Shown in pieces: positions 1 to 9,151 of a DNA stretch of 64,000 bases (positions are counted from its first letter, which is position 1; each line of letters begins with the position of its first letter). The notes beneath the pieces are model-generated. The model did no database searches. It was not told the DNA's origin and was given only the letters and a program-made list of their open reading frames with translations. Location: positions 18,973 through 82,972 of the forward strand of contig NZ_JBLKRT010000017.1 of NCBI RefSeq assembly GCF_047607445.1, read 5' to 3'. This DNA is from Crystallibacter sulfonylureivorans_A. GTDB lineage: Bacteria > Actinomycetota > Actinomycetes > Actinomycetales > Micrococcaceae. A program made the translations under genes and the position numbers.

Positions 1-162
1 CTCGCCACCGCAGGCCGGGCTGCCGCGCTGGCCGTATCGATTAGTTCGCCCTTGTCACGCGGCGCCGAGATCCAGCGGAGGGAGGTCATCGCCGCCCTCC
101 ATGCCACTTGTCAGGCTGTGCTGCGCGATCTTCAAGCGGAAGGCGCGCTGCCTGCCGCGTAG
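1..162 (+). CDS. IclR-family transcriptional regulator, C-terminal fragment (cut by window edge)
   Basis: Frame 1 is open from base 1 to a TAG at 160-162 and encodes 53 residues. The segment GRAAALAVSISSPLSR followed by an amphipathic helix (EVIAALHATCQAVLRDL) resembles the end of the IclR effector-binding domain. The N-terminal helix-turn-helix lies outside the window. The gene reads toward mobA, whose start is about 107 bp downstream, so by position it is a likely regulator of 3-hydroxybenzoate catabolism. The family call rests on a short segment. Confidence 0.6.
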   Translation, partial: LATAGRAAALAVSISSPLSRGAEIQRREVIAALHATCQAVLRDLQAEGALPAA

Positions 163-164
163 CA

Positions 165-179
165 TTCTGCTGGACAGAA
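165..179. promoter_or_regulatory. Palindrome in the iclR-mobA gap, possible IclR-type operator
   Basis: TTCTG-N5-CAGAA is a perfect 5+5 palindrome with a 5-base spacer. It sits directly after the stop of the IclR fragment and about 90 bp before the mobA start. IclR regulators of aromatic catabolism bind 15-bp palindromes of this geometry. A palindrome this short can occur by chance. Confidence 0.3.
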
Positions 180-269
180 AACTCTTGGCCTATCCGTGGC
201 GCCGGTCACTACGCTGTTATGCGACGACCGAGCCGGGCAACACGGCCTGACAGAACCACCAGGAGCATC

Positions 270-2189
270 ATGCAGTTTTATCTCGACGGCTACCATCCAG
301 GCGACCCCGAACTCCGGCCGGCTGCGGACGGCCGCTCGGACCGCCAGGGCGAATTGCCGGCGGAGGTGGACGTTCTAGTAGTCGGCACTGGACCAGCCGG
401 CGTTGTGCTGGCCGCCCAGCTGGCCGAATTCCCGGGCATCACCACGCGTGTGGTGGAGCGGCGCGAAGGCCCGCTGGCACTGGGGCAGGCCGACGGGGTG
501 GCCTGCCGAACGGTCGAAATGTTCAATGCCTTCGGCTTGGCCGAGCGCTTGGTCCGCGAAGGCTACTGGGTCAACGAAACCGTGTTCTGGCGGCCGGATG
601 ACCAAGACCGCTCACGGATCGTCCGCAGCGGACGGGTCCAGGATGTGGCCGACGGATTGTCCGAGTACCCGCACGTGATCGTCAACCAGGCCCGGATGCA
701 GGACTATCTGCTGGAGCACATGCGCAAGTCCCCCAGCCGGCTGGAACCGGACTACGGCCTGGAAGTCACCGACGTCGAGGTCGACGGTTCAGGCGACTAC
801 CCGGTCCGGGTGACCATGCGCAGGAGCAAGGCCGACGCGCCGTCGGAAGAGGTAACCGTCCGTGCCAAGTATGTGGTGGGCTGCGACGGTGCCCGCAGCA
901 GCGTCCGCCGGTCGATCGGCTTGGAACTGCGTGGCGACGCCCGCAACCATGCCTGGGGAGTCGCGGATGTTTTGGCCGTCACGGATTTCCCGGACGTCCG
1001 CTTCAAGGCCGCCATCCAGTCGGCGCAAGACGGCAACATCCTGCTGATCCCGCGCGAGGGCGGCTACCTGATCCGGTTGTACGTGGACTTGGGCGACCTC
1101 GACCCTGCCGACCGCGGCGCCCGACAGCGGTTCACTTCGGACATGATCATCGAAGCAGCACAGCGCATCCTGCACCCGTACACACTGGAGGTGAAGGACA
1201 TCGCCTGGTGGTCGGTCTACGAAGTTGGCCAGCGCATCGCCGACCGGTTTGACGACGTCGAGCCGGACGAGCGCGGCCAGCGCACCCCGCGCGTCTTCAT
1301 TGCCGGCGACGCCTGCCACACGCACAGCGCCAAGGCCGGCCAGGGCATGAACGTCTCCATGCAGGACGGCTTCAACCTGGGCTGGAAGCTCGCCGCCGTC
1401 CTGGAAGGCCGCAGCCCGGAGTCCCTGCTGGATACCTACTCGGCCGAGCGCCACGCCGTGGCCCAGGAACTGATCGACTTCGACATCCGCTGGTCCAAGA
1501 CGGTCAGTTCCCGCCCGAAGGATCCGAACCGGCCCGGTGACGAAGGCCTGGAACCGGCCGAGCTGGAACGGCAATTCGTGGAGGCCGGCCGCTTCACCGC
1601 TGGCTTCGCCACGGACTACGCGCCGTCAATGATCACGGGCGAGGAAACCCACGAGCACTTGGCCAAAGGTTTCCCGATCGGCGAGCGGTTCCACTCGGCC
1701 CCGGTTGTCCGGTTGGCCGACGCCAAACCGGTGGGGTTGGGCCACACTGCCCAGGCAGACGGACGCTGGCGGCTCTACGCCTTCGCCGACTCCGCCCACC
1801 CGGGTGCGGCGGACTCCCGGTTGGCCGGCCTGTGCCGGTTCCTGGCTGAGTCCGAAGATTCGCCCGTCCGGCGCTATACGCCCGCCGGAGCCGACGCCGA
1901 TGCGGTCTTCGACGTCCGCGCCATCTTCCAGCAGGGGCACCGGGTGCTGGACGCCAACGACGTGCCGTCCTTCCTGTTCCCGCGGAAGGCTCCCCTTGGC
2001 CTGAAGGACTACGAGAAGGTCTTCAGTCCCGACCAGAAGCCCGGGGAAGACATTTTCGATCTGCGCGGCATCGACCGCCAGCAGGGCGCCTTGGTGGTGG
2101 TTCGGCCGGACCAGTATGTCGCCCACGTACTGCCGCTCGACGGATACCAGGAACTCTCGGACTTCTTCGCCGGCATCCTGCAGGAGTAA
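270..2189 (+). CDS. mobA: 3-Hydroxybenzoate 4-monooxygenase (FAD-dependent aromatic hydroxylase)
   Basis: Class A flavoprotein hydroxylase, predicted to convert 3-hydroxybenzoate to protocatechuate using NAD(P)H and O2. The 639-residue product has the length I recall for Comamonas testosteroni MobA and closely matches it along its length, including the start (MQFYLDGYHPG) and the end (RGIDRQQGALVVVRPDQYVA). Near the N-terminus are the FAD-binding GTGPAG and the ARMQDYLLEHMR region; GCDGARSSVR and then GDACHTHSAKAGQGMN follow, the latter binding the flavin ribityl and pyrophosphate. A C-terminal thioredoxin-like domain is typical of the phenol hydroxylase branch. The ATG at 270 is preferred to an upstream in-frame start because AGGAG lies at 261-265. 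Phenol 2-monooxygenase is the main alternative. Confidence 0.88.
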   Translation: MQFYLDGYHPGDPELRPAADGRSDRQGELPAEVDVLVVGTGPAGVVLAAQLAEFPGITTRVVERREGPLALGQADGVACRTVEMFNAFGLAERLVREGYWVNETVFWRPDDQDRSRIVRSGRVQDVADGLSEYPHVIVNQARMQDYLLEHMRKSPSRLEPDYGLEVTDVEVDGSGDYPVRVTMRRSKADAPSEEVTVRAKYVVGCDGARSSVRRSIGLELRGDARNHAWGVADVLAVTDFPDVRFKAAIQSAQDGNILLIPREGGYLIRLYVDLGDLDPADRGARQRFTSDMIIEAAQRILHPYTLEVKDIAWWSVYEVGQRIADRFDDVEPDERGQRTPRVFIAGDACHTHSAKAGQGMNVSMQDGFNLGWKLAAVLEGRSPESLLDTYSAERHAVAQELIDFDIRWSKTVSSRPKDPNRPGDEGLEPAELERQFVEAGRFTAGFATDYAPSMITGEETHEHLAKGFPIGERFHSAPVVRLADAKPVGLGHTAQADGRWRLYAFADSAHPGAADSRLAGLCRFLAESEDSPVRRYTPAGADADAVFDVRAIFQQGHRVLDANDVPSFLFPRKAPLGLKDYEKVFSPDQKPGEDIFDLRGIDRQQGALVVVRPDQYVAHVLPLDGYQELSDFFAGILQE

Positions 2190-2204
2190 GGGAAACCGAC
2201 GACA

Positions 2205-2249
2205 AATGGCGGCGGACACGTACCCGCAGGTTCCATGTCCGCCGCCGTT
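2205..2249. terminator. Hairpin between convergent mobA and the M14 peptidase gene
   Basis: An 11-bp perfect stem (2208-2218 with 2236-2246) extends by a wobble and two A-T pairs. It lies in the 90-bp gap between two genes that end toward each other, so it probably ends both transcripts. Confidence 0.6.
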
Positions 2250-2279
2250 AGTGTTGGCGCTGCCTAAGACTCACAATGC

Positions 2280-3509
2280 TCAGTCGGCAGAGTCGTCCCA
2301 GCCGTAATCCGGGTACTCGAAAAAGTCGTCACCGTCGAGCGTATCCACCTCGCCGGTGGCCATGGAATCAATGAGCGACTCCAGTCCGGTCTGGACCGTC
2401 TTCACCAGCATGCCCTTCATCTTCTGGCCGAAGGTATTCGACTGGCCCCGGACCTCAAAAAGGACCGTAGCCGACCCGTTCAAGGCGAACGCGGAGCGGC
2501 CTTGCCCGGCGTATTCACGTTCCTCCGGGTGAAGATAGCGGCCTACAGCTGCCAGCGGTGACTGGGAACCGTAGCTGTCCTTGATCCCGTCCGCCACCGC
2601 CAAGGCGTACCGCCTGGACTTATCTTGATCAAGCAGCGGCCAGTCCTCCTTGTAGGCAGCACCGTCGTTGACACCCAGCGGCGGGTAATCCAAGGCCACC
2701 GAAATGTGCTTGCCGTCCTGCTCGCCTCCGGTCTGAACGTTACAGGGGCCCATGTGGTGTAGATCGACGACGGCGTCTACTTCGCCGAATTCTGCCCGCA
2801 GGTCAACATAGACGTCCCTGATGGCCTGGGATTCCGGAGCGAGGAAGAAGCCCGCATCTACCTGGCGTCCCGGCATGTCTTCCGGCTTCGGCACATAGTC
2901 CAGGTCCGGGTTGAAGTCCCGGTTCAAGTCAAAGCCGGGTACGTCGGTGCCGCCGCTGCCCGTCCGGTAGTACCAAGCAGGGGCGGACCCTTCAAGCTGC
3001 GGATGCAGGCGTTCCACTTCATCCCATGACTGCACGTTGGTGCGGCGATTCAGTTCACCTCCATCCGGGTTCACCATGGGCATGGCAATCAGGGTGACTT
3101 CTTCCAGTGTCCGCTGGGTCTCAGCATCGTTGCTGGAGCCTAGCTTCTCGACGATCGCAAGGAGCGCTTCGGTTCCGGTCCGTTCATTGCCATGAATGGC
3201 GCTTTGGATGAGCAGCACGCGATTGCCGCTGCCGACGCGGGCGGCATAGAGGTCGCGGCCGAGGGAGGACTGGCCCACCACATCCACGTCCACGCGGCCG
3301 TTGCTTTTCTGTTCAATACGATCAAGTCGGGATCCGAGCTCCTCATAGCTGGTCCACCCGCTGAACTGCGGGGAGTCCGACGTCTTGCATATTCCGTGGC
3401 CAGGCACGTTGGCCTTTGCCGGTGCCGCTGTGGCCGGGACGGCGGTGACCATCGTGCATACCAACGCCGCTGCACCGATAGCGCCGAATAATCTGCTGGG
3501 ATTGTTCAC
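2280..3509 (-). CDS. Secreted zinc carboxypeptidase, M14 family
   Basis: Predicted exported metallocarboxypeptidase of 409 residues. An N-terminal signal peptide (hydrophobic stretch ending in ATAAPA) is followed by a mature domain with the zinc motif HGNER, the substrate-binding NPDGGELNRR and DLNRDFNP segments, and a later DLHH that would supply the third zinc ligand. A Glu in the FEVRGQ segment near the C-terminus fits the catalytic base. The GTG at 3509 is chosen because AGAGGAG lies just upstream; the alternative ATG ten codons earlier has no comparable site. It faces mobA tail to tail and has no functional link to it that I can see. Confidence 0.82.
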   Translation of the reverse strand: MNNPSRLFGAIGAAALVCTMVTAVPATAAPAKANVPGHGICKTSDSPQFSGWTSYEELGSRLDRIEQKSNGRVDVDVVGQSSLGRDLYAARVGSGNRVLLIQSAIHGNERTGTEALLAIVEKLGSSNDAETQRTLEEVTLIAMPMVNPDGGELNRRTNVQSWDEVERLHPQLEGSAPAWYYRTGSGGTDVPGFDLNRDFNPDLDYVPKPEDMPGRQVDAGFFLAPESQAIRDVYVDLRAEFGEVDAVVDLHHMGPCNVQTGGEQDGKHISVALDYPPLGVNDGAAYKEDWPLLDQDKSRRYALAVADGIKDSYGSQSPLAAVGRYLHPEEREYAGQGRSAFALNGSATVLFEVRGQSNTFGQKMKGMLVKTVQTGLESLIDSMATGEVDTLDGDDFFEYPDYGWDDSAD

Positions 3510-3660
3510 TGGTTCTCCTCTGGCGAGTGATTGAGACAAGTCAACCGTTTACCCAGCAGGGGCGGTGGTCAAGAGACATCAGTCGGTTTCGGCGCGAGAG
3601 CAGCAAAGTAGCGGGGCGGGGCCGACGAACATGCGCCAGCCCCGCCCCTCATTGCGTTAG

Positions 3661-5424
3661 CTACGGGTGGTGTCCGTGTTTCTTTCCGTCGCCTACGTCT
3701 TCGGGAAGGCCTCCGGCAGGATGGTTCGGTCCGCCCGAACCATTCGTGAACCGCGGCTCGTCCGCCTCCACCACCCGCATCTCCGACGTCGTGGTGGGCA
3801 CCGCAAACGGCACGTTGCTGGGCACACTGACAGCGCCGCGCACCGGGCCCATTCGCCGTTGCCGCAACGGGTCCCGGCGCAGGTCCACGTACAGCGACAC
3901 ACACAGCCCGATGATGATCACCACGAAGGGCGTCGACGCCAAGATGGTGAACGTCTGCAGCGCGTCCAGTCCGCCGACGAACAACAGCACAGCGGCCACC
4001 GCTCCGGTGAGAATGCCCCAGATGATGACCAGTGGCTTCCACGGTTCCTTGCGGCCGCGGGAGGACAGCGTTCCGAGCACCACGGCGCCCGCGTCAGCAC
4101 CACTGACGAAGAACACCGCGGTCAGCACCATCACCACGATCGCCGCGCCGATGAAGAACGGATAGTGCTGCAGCGTGGCAAAGAAGGCGGCCGCCTCGTC
4201 ACCCGCCCCGGCGATGTCTTCGCCGCCGAGCTGCAGATACATGCCGGCTCCGCCGAAGATGGAGAACCAGATCACGCTGACTGCGGTGGGGACCAGCAGC
4301 ACGCCGAGGACGAATTCCTTGATCGTCCGGCCGCGGGAAATCTTGGCGATGAATGTGCCCACGAAGGGCGTCCAGGAAATCCACCAGGCCCAGTAGAAGA
4401 TGGTCCAGTTGGCCAGCCATTCGGTGCCGCCGAACACGGCCGAGTGGAAGCTCATCGGAACGAGGTTGGCCAGATAGTCACCGATCGAGGCGGGAATCAG
4501 GTCCAGGATGAAGACGGTGGGGCCGAGGACGAACACGAACAACAGCAGGACTGCAGCCAGCACCATATTGGTGTTGCTCAGCCATTTGATGCCGCGGGAA
4601 ACGCCGCTCGCCGCCGAGATCACCACGCCTACGGTGAGCACGCAGATGATCAGGATTGGTGCCGCTGCCCCCGGATTTTCCTCGAATTCGCCGGTCCGCA
4701 GCAGCGCCAGGCCGGCGGCAATCTGCAGTGCGCCAAGGCCCAGCGAGGTCGCCGAACCGAACTTGGTACAGATGATGGCCAGGATATCGATCGGCTTGCC
4801 CCAGCCCTTTTTCTCGATCCGCTCCTTGCCGAACAGCGCCTGGAAGGGCGAGCTCATCAGGTTGCCGCGGCCCATACGGTAGGTGGAATACGCAAGCGCC
4901 AGACCGACCACCGAGTAGATAGCCCACGGGTGCAGGCCCCAGTGGAAGAGCGTGTAGGCCATCGCATTGTTGGCCGCCTCGGGCGATCCAGGGGCAGCAT
5001 CAACGAACGGAGGCGGCGAGGCCAGGTGCGTGACCGGTTCGTAAACGCCAAAGAACATCAGCCCGATGCCCATGCCCGCGCTGAACATCATGGCGATCCA
5101 GGACAGCGTGGAAAACTCGGTCGATTCCCCCTCGCGCGAGAGCGGAATATTGCCATACCGGCCAAAGGCCAGCACCAGCGAAAACGCCACAAAGCCAGTT
5201 GCCCCGAGAATGAACAGCCAGCCGAAGGTACTAGTCACCCATCCGAGAAGTGCTCCGGCTACTTCGGTAACCTGCTCCGTAAAGAAAATGCCTAGCAGGC
5301 AAACGACGACGATTATGCCGCCCGAAACGAAGAGAACCGTCTTATCGACGGTTTGCCAGCCCCGCCGCCCGTCGTCCGATTCCTCGGAAACAGTCGGCAG
5401 AGGGCCAGTGAATTCGTTGCTCAT
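3661..5424 (-). CDS. BCCT-family betaine/carnitine/choline transporter
   Basis: Integral membrane carrier of about 587 residues with roughly twelve hydrophobic segments. Diagnostic BCCT sequences are present: the glycine-rich MGIGLMFFGVYEPV in the first part and the tryptophan-rich WTIFYWAWWISWTPFVGTF, followed by RGRTIKEFVLG. These families import quaternary ammonium compounds such as glycine betaine, usually with Na+. The C-terminal tail is long, hydrophilic and His-rich at the end. Two adjacent ATGs (5427 and 5424) are possible; the second has better spacing from GAGG. It is divergent from the adenosyltransferase gene. Substrate not determined. Confidence 0.88.
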   Translation of the reverse strand: MSNEFTGPLPTVSEESDDGRRGWQTVDKTVLFVSGGIIVVVCLLGIFFTEQVTEVAGALLGWVTSTFGWLFILGATGFVAFSLVLAFGRYGNIPLSREGESTEFSTLSWIAMMFSAGMGIGLMFFGVYEPVTHLASPPPFVDAAPGSPEAANNAMAYTLFHWGLHPWAIYSVVGLALAYSTYRMGRGNLMSSPFQALFGKERIEKKGWGKPIDILAIICTKFGSATSLGLGALQIAAGLALLRTGEFEENPGAAAPILIICVLTVGVVISAASGVSRGIKWLSNTNMVLAAVLLLFVFVLGPTVFILDLIPASIGDYLANLVPMSFHSAVFGGTEWLANWTIFYWAWWISWTPFVGTFIAKISRGRTIKEFVLGVLLVPTAVSVIWFSIFGGAGMYLQLGGEDIAGAGDEAAAFFATLQHYPFFIGAAIVVMVLTAVFFVSGADAGAVVLGTLSSRGRKEPWKPLVIIWGILTGAVAAVLLFVGGLDALQTFTILASTPFVVIIIGLCVSLYVDLRRDPLRQRRMGPVRGAVSVPSNVPFAVPTTTSEMRVVEADEPRFTNGSGGPNHPAGGLPEDVGDGKKHGHHP

Positions 5425-5518
5425 CATGGTCCTCACTATTGTCACCGGTTGGCGTTCCGCGGCCCCGGGCTTCCTGTGGCTCTTCGATGTCAAACGTCCC
5501 GTAAGTATAGTTGCAGGC

Positions 5519-6142
5519 ATGAATGAACGTGGCGAATCAGTAGCGGACAACCAGCCGGAAACCGATCATTATGGGGACTCCGGCCGCACCGTGTTCGGCA
5601 GCCACGGCGAAGTGTCGAAGAACGATCTGCGGGTCGTTGCGCACGCCGAAGTGGATGCTGCGAACGCCGCCGTGGCGGTGGCCATGGCCGGCGGTGGACT
5701 GGCCGCCGAGGCCAACGCGATGCTCGTCAGCGTGCAGAACGACCTCTTTGATCTGATGGCTGACCTGCTGGTGCCGTACCCCAGCGACCTGCCGGTGGAC
5801 GCGCGCATCATCCCGGAGCATGCGGAGCGGTTGGAACGCGCCATCGATCACTTTCGGCAGGAAGCCGATGATCTTAGCGGCATGCTCTTGCCCGGAGGCA
5901 CGCTCTCCGCTGCCCTGCTCTATCAGGCCCGCACTACGGTGCGCCGGGCCGAACGAATGGTCTGGGCCGCCCTGGACGAACACGGCGACGTGATCAACCG
6001 CGAAACCGGACGCTACCTCAACCGGCTGTCGGGTCTGCTGTTCGTGATGGGCCGGGCGGCCAATGCCGAGCACGGGGACGTGATGTGGGTTCCGGATGCG
6101 TCCGTGCTGGGTGTCCTCGAGGAGCGCACCGACACGGACTGA
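5519..6142 (+). CDS. PduO-type cob(I)alamin adenosyltransferase homologue
   Basis: Four-helix-bundle protein of 207 residues, related to ATP:cob(I)alamin adenosyltransferases that make coenzyme B12. Supporting motifs are the N-terminal GDSG-RT region, VSKNDLRV, AEVDAANAAV, the central TTVRRAERMV and the C-terminal YLNRLSGLLFVMGRAAN. The first block departs from the usual GDDGTT and the VDELN block reads VDAAN, so activity may be altered. The ATG at 5519 has only a weak ribosome site and starts about 95 bp from the divergent BCCT gene. No B12-dependent enzyme gene is next to it. Confidence 0.68.
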   Translation: MNERGESVADNQPETDHYGDSGRTVFGSHGEVSKNDLRVVAHAEVDAANAAVAVAMAGGGLAAEANAMLVSVQNDLFDLMADLLVPYPSDLPVDARIIPEHAERLERAIDHFRQEADDLSGMLLPGGTLSAALLYQARTTVRRAERMVWAALDEHGDVINRETGRYLNRLSGLLFVMGRAANAEHGDVMWVPDASVLGVLEERTDTD

Positions 6143-6208
6143 CCGCACCGCTACGCATGGTGTAACCAGCATCACGGTCAGGTCGCTGGCCGGGTATCCT
6201 CTCCAGTG

Positions 6209-7000
6209 ATGACGATCACCAGCGAGCCCGATCTCCGGCCCGGCGCCGAGCCGTCCGTGCGCACTTTGGCGCGCGGGCTGTCCGTGCTGAGCGTGTTCGA
6301 CGACGGCGCTCCGTCCATGCGTGCCGCCGACGTCGCGGCGCGTGCCGGGCTGAACCGGGCGGCCACCGCCAGGGTGCTGCGGACGCTGGTCCATCTGGGC
6401 TATGTGCGTTGCCACGGGGAGAAGTTCGCACTGACCCATCAGGCGCTGGAGCTGGGCCACGGCTACCTGTCCGGCTCCCCCTTGGTGCTGGCCTCCCGCC
6501 AGAGCGTCGAATGGTTGACGAATGAATTCGACGAACCGTGCACGGTTGGCGTGCTGGTCGGCGGCGACGTCATCTGCATCGCGGCCACCCGGGTGCCCGG
6601 CATGATCCGCGCCGGGCTGACCGTCGGTGCCCGCATTCCGGCGCACGCATCGTCGATGGGAAAGGTGCTGATGGCCGGGCTGAGCGAGACCGATTTCGGC
6701 TCCGCCATGGACGCAAGCCAGTTCAGCCGGCTCACTGAGCAGACCATTGACAGCACCGAACGCTTCCGGCTGGAGATCGAGCAGGTGCGCAGGCAAGGCT
6801 ATGCGGTCAATGACAGCGAACTGCAGTCCGGCCACCGCACCGTTTCGGTGCCGGTCAAGGACAAAGCCGGGGCGGTGGTCGCCGCCGTCGGCGTCAACAT
6901 GCTGGCCAGCCCGGACACCCTGCACACGGCGACAGAGGCACATCTTCCGCTGCTCCGCCGTGCCGCCGAGCGCATCGCCGAAGGCTGCGCACCCGAATAG
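6209..7000 (+). CDS. IclR-family transcriptional regulator
   Basis: DNA-binding regulator of 263 residues (a GTG one codon earlier is also possible). The N-terminal winged helix reads TLARGLSVLSVFDD then AADVAARAGLNRAATARVLRTL; the effector domain follows, with ASSMGKVLMAGL and SVPVKDKAGAVVAAVGV. These features fit the PcaR/PobR group that controls protocatechuate and hydroxybenzoate genes. It lies alone between the adenosyltransferase gene and the ABC exporter, so it may act elsewhere, for example on aromatic genes in this window. The 3' end carries a partial tandem duplication (see repeat). Confidence 0.85.
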   Translation: MTITSEPDLRPGAEPSVRTLARGLSVLSVFDDGAPSMRAADVAARAGLNRAATARVLRTLVHLGYVRCHGEKFALTHQALELGHGYLSGSPLVLASRQSVEWLTNEFDEPCTVGVLVGGDVICIAATRVPGMIRAGLTVGARIPAHASSMGKVLMAGLSETDFGSAMDASQFSRLTEQTIDSTERFRLEIEQVRRQGYAVNDSELQSGHRTVSVPVKDKAGAVVAAVGVNMLASPDTLHTATEAHLPLLRRAAERIAEGCAPE

Positions 7001-7022
7001 CCGAGCGGATCGCCGAAGGCTG
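6965..7022 (+). repeat. 35-bp tandem duplication across the iclR stop codon
   Basis: A 23-bp segment (6965-6987) recurs 35 bp later at 7000-7022 with one mismatch. The first copy encodes AERIAEG inside the regulator. Read in its own frame, the second encodes AERIAEG followed at once by TGA. The duplication therefore appears to have displaced the old stop and added a short new tail. Confidence 0.7.
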
Positions 7023-7037
7023 AGCTCCGGCATTACG

Positions 7038-7093
7038 GACGACGGCGGCGCCAAAGGTGGGATGCGAATCCTCACCCGGGCACCGCCGTCGTC
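7038..7093. terminator. Convergent hairpin between iclR and the ABC exporter
   Basis: Arms at 7038-7052 and 7079-7093 pair over 15 bp with one mismatch. The stem contains GACGACGGCGG, part of a sequence family found after several genes in this window. It lies between two genes that end toward each other. Confidence 0.55.
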
Positions 7094-7111
7094 ATTCCCG
7101 TGGTTCAGCGG

Positions 7112-9151
7112 TCAGGGCACCGGATCCGCTGCCGCCGCGAACTGGGACATGTAGAGCCGGTAGTACGGGCCTTCGGCAGCCAGCAGCGTGGCGTGGTTGC
7201 CCTGCTCCACGATCTTGCCGTCCTCCATCACCAGGATCACGTCCGCGTCCCGGATGGTGGAGAGCCGGTGCGCGATCACAAAACTCGTCCGGTCGGAACG
7301 CAGCGCGGCCATTGCGTGCTGCACCAGCAGCTCGGTGCGCGTGTCCACCGAGCTGGTGGCCTCGTCCAGGATCAGCAGCGACGGGTTGGCCAGGAACGCC
7401 CGCGCAATAGTGATCAGCTGCTTCTCACCGGCGGAGACGTTGTTGCCCTCTTCGTCGATCAGGGTGTCGTAGCCGTCCGGCAGCGCCCGGACAAAACGGT
7501 CCACGTAGGTGGCCTTGGCTGCCGCCATGACCTCTTCCTCGGTGGCATCCAGGTTGCCGTAGCGGATGTTGTCGAAGATGGAGCCGCCGAACAGCCAGGC
7601 GTCCTGCAGCACCATGCCCACCTTGGAACGCAGTTCGGCCCGGCTGAGCGCGGTGATGTCCACGCCGTCCAGCGTGATCCGGCCGGCGTCGAGTTCGTAG
7701 AACCGCATCACCAGGTTGACCAGCGTGGTCTTGCCCGCTCCCGTCGGCCCCACGATCGCCACCGTCTGACCGGGGTTCGCCGAGAAGGAGAGGTCTTCGA
7801 TCAGCGGCTTGTCCGCGGTGTAGCTGAAGCTGACGTTGTGGAACTCCACGTGGCCGTCGGTCTTGGCCGGCAGCGTCTCGGTGGCGGTGTCCGGCTCCTG
7901 CTCATCGGCGTCGAGCAGTTCAAAAACCCGCTCCGCGGAGGCAACGCCGGACTGCAGCATGTTGGCCATGCCCGCCATTTGGCTCAGCGGCTGGTTGAAT
8001 TCGCGCGAGTACTGGATGAACGCGGTGGCATCGCCCAGGGTCATGGACCCCGACGCCACCCGCAGGCCACCGACCACGGCAATGCCCACGTAGCTCAGGT
8101 AGGAGATGAACTGCATCACCGGCATGATCATGCCGGAGACGAACTGGGCGCCGAACGAGGCCTTGTAGAGCTCCTCGTTCTTCTCGTCGAACTGTTCCAC
8201 CGACTGCTGTTCGCGGCCGAAGGCCCGGACCAGATCGTGGCCGCTGAACGATTCCTCGATGTGGCCGTTGAGCGCACCGGTGTGCTTCCACTGGGCGGTG
8301 AACAGCTTCTGGCTCCGGGTGCCGATCAGGCCGGCGCCGACGGCGGACAGCGGCAGCGCGATCAGCGCGATCAGGGCCAGCTGCCAGGAGACGATGAACA
8401 TCATGATGGTGATGCCCAGCAGGCTCAGCGCGGACATGATCAGCTGCGCGAAGGCCTGCTGCAGTGCCTGCTGGATATTGTCGACGTCGTTGGTCACCCG
8501 GGAGAGCATGTCGCCGCGCTGCCGGGTGTCGAAGTAGTTCAGCGGCAGCCGGTTCAGCTTGGCTTCCACGTCCTGGCGCAGCCCGAAGACCACCCGCATC
8601 ACAATCCGGTTCAGCAGCCAGCCTTGCAGCCACATGAACAGCGAGGAGACCACGTACATGCCCAGCACCAGCAGGATCAGGTTGCCCAGCAGTTGGAAGT
8701 CGATGCCCACGCCGGGCACCAGTTCCATGCCGGAGAGCAGAGCTGCGAACTGATCCTGGCCCTGCGCGCGGAGTCCGGCGATGACTTCTTCCTGGCTGGC
8801 GCCGGCCGGCAGGTTCATCCCGATCGCGCCGTTGAAGATGACGTCCATGGCGTTGCCCAGCACCTTGGGCGCAATCACGTTGAGCACCACGGCCACCACA
8901 ACCATGGCCAACACCAGGACGATGCTGGCTTTCTCCGGCTTCAGCAGGCCGAACAGGCGCTTGGCGGACGGCCAGAAGTGCTGGGCCTTGCGGGTCGGTG
9001 TCCCGGTCATGAAATCCTGGTCGGCCTCGCCGGGCTGGAACTGCTCCTCCAGGACCTCTGCCTCGGCTTCCGCGGCAGCGGCAGGGGTGGGCGCTGCCAC
9101 CGGGTCGGGTCCGGTGGCCAGCTCGGACTGGGCTTCTTTGTCCGGACTCAT
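7112..9151 (-). CDS. ABC exporter half-transporter with consensus ATPase site (ABC membrane + ATPase)
   Basis: Fused permease-ATPase of 679 residues: a charged N-terminal extension of about 80 residues, six transmembrane segments and a C-terminal nucleotide-binding domain. The ATPase domain has Walker A GPTGAGKTT, Walker B LLILDEATSS with the catalytic Glu, and the switch His in IAHRLST. Its signature loop is VSAGEKQL rather than LSGGQ. With the upstream gene, which shows the opposite pattern, it should form a heterodimer. The start overlaps the stop of that gene by ATGA, so the two are translationally coupled. Substrate unknown; multidrug or lipid export are the usual roles. Confidence 0.87.
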   Translation of the reverse strand: MSPDKEAQSELATGPDPVAAPTPAAAAEAEAEVLEEQFQPGEADQDFMTGTPTRKAQHFWPSAKRLFGLLKPEKASIVLVLAMVVVAVVLNVIAPKVLGNAMDVIFNGAIGMNLPAGASQEEVIAGLRAQGQDQFAALLSGMELVPGVGIDFQLLGNLILLVLGMYVVSSLFMWLQGWLLNRIVMRVVFGLRQDVEAKLNRLPLNYFDTRQRGDMLSRVTNDVDNIQQALQQAFAQLIMSALSLLGITIMMFIVSWQLALIALIALPLSAVGAGLIGTRSQKLFTAQWKHTGALNGHIEESFSGHDLVRAFGREQQSVEQFDEKNEELYKASFGAQFVSGMIMPVMQFISYLSYVGIAVVGGLRVASGSMTLGDATAFIQYSREFNQPLSQMAGMANMLQSGVASAERVFELLDADEQEPDTATETLPAKTDGHVEFHNVSFSYTADKPLIEDLSFSANPGQTVAIVGPTGAGKTTLVNLVMRFYELDAGRITLDGVDITALSRAELRSKVGMVLQDAWLFGGSIFDNIRYGNLDATEEEVMAAAKATYVDRFVRALPDGYDTLIDEEGNNVSAGEKQLITIARAFLANPSLLILDEATSSVDTRTELLVQHAMAALRSDRTSFVIAHRLSTIRDADVILVMEDGKIVEQGNHATLLAAEGPYYRLYMSQFAAAADPVP

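Noticed and set aside
3667..5295. Open frame of 542 codons opposite the BCCT gene
   Set aside because: Low-complexity composition and no ribosome site; it mirrors the BCCT reading frame.
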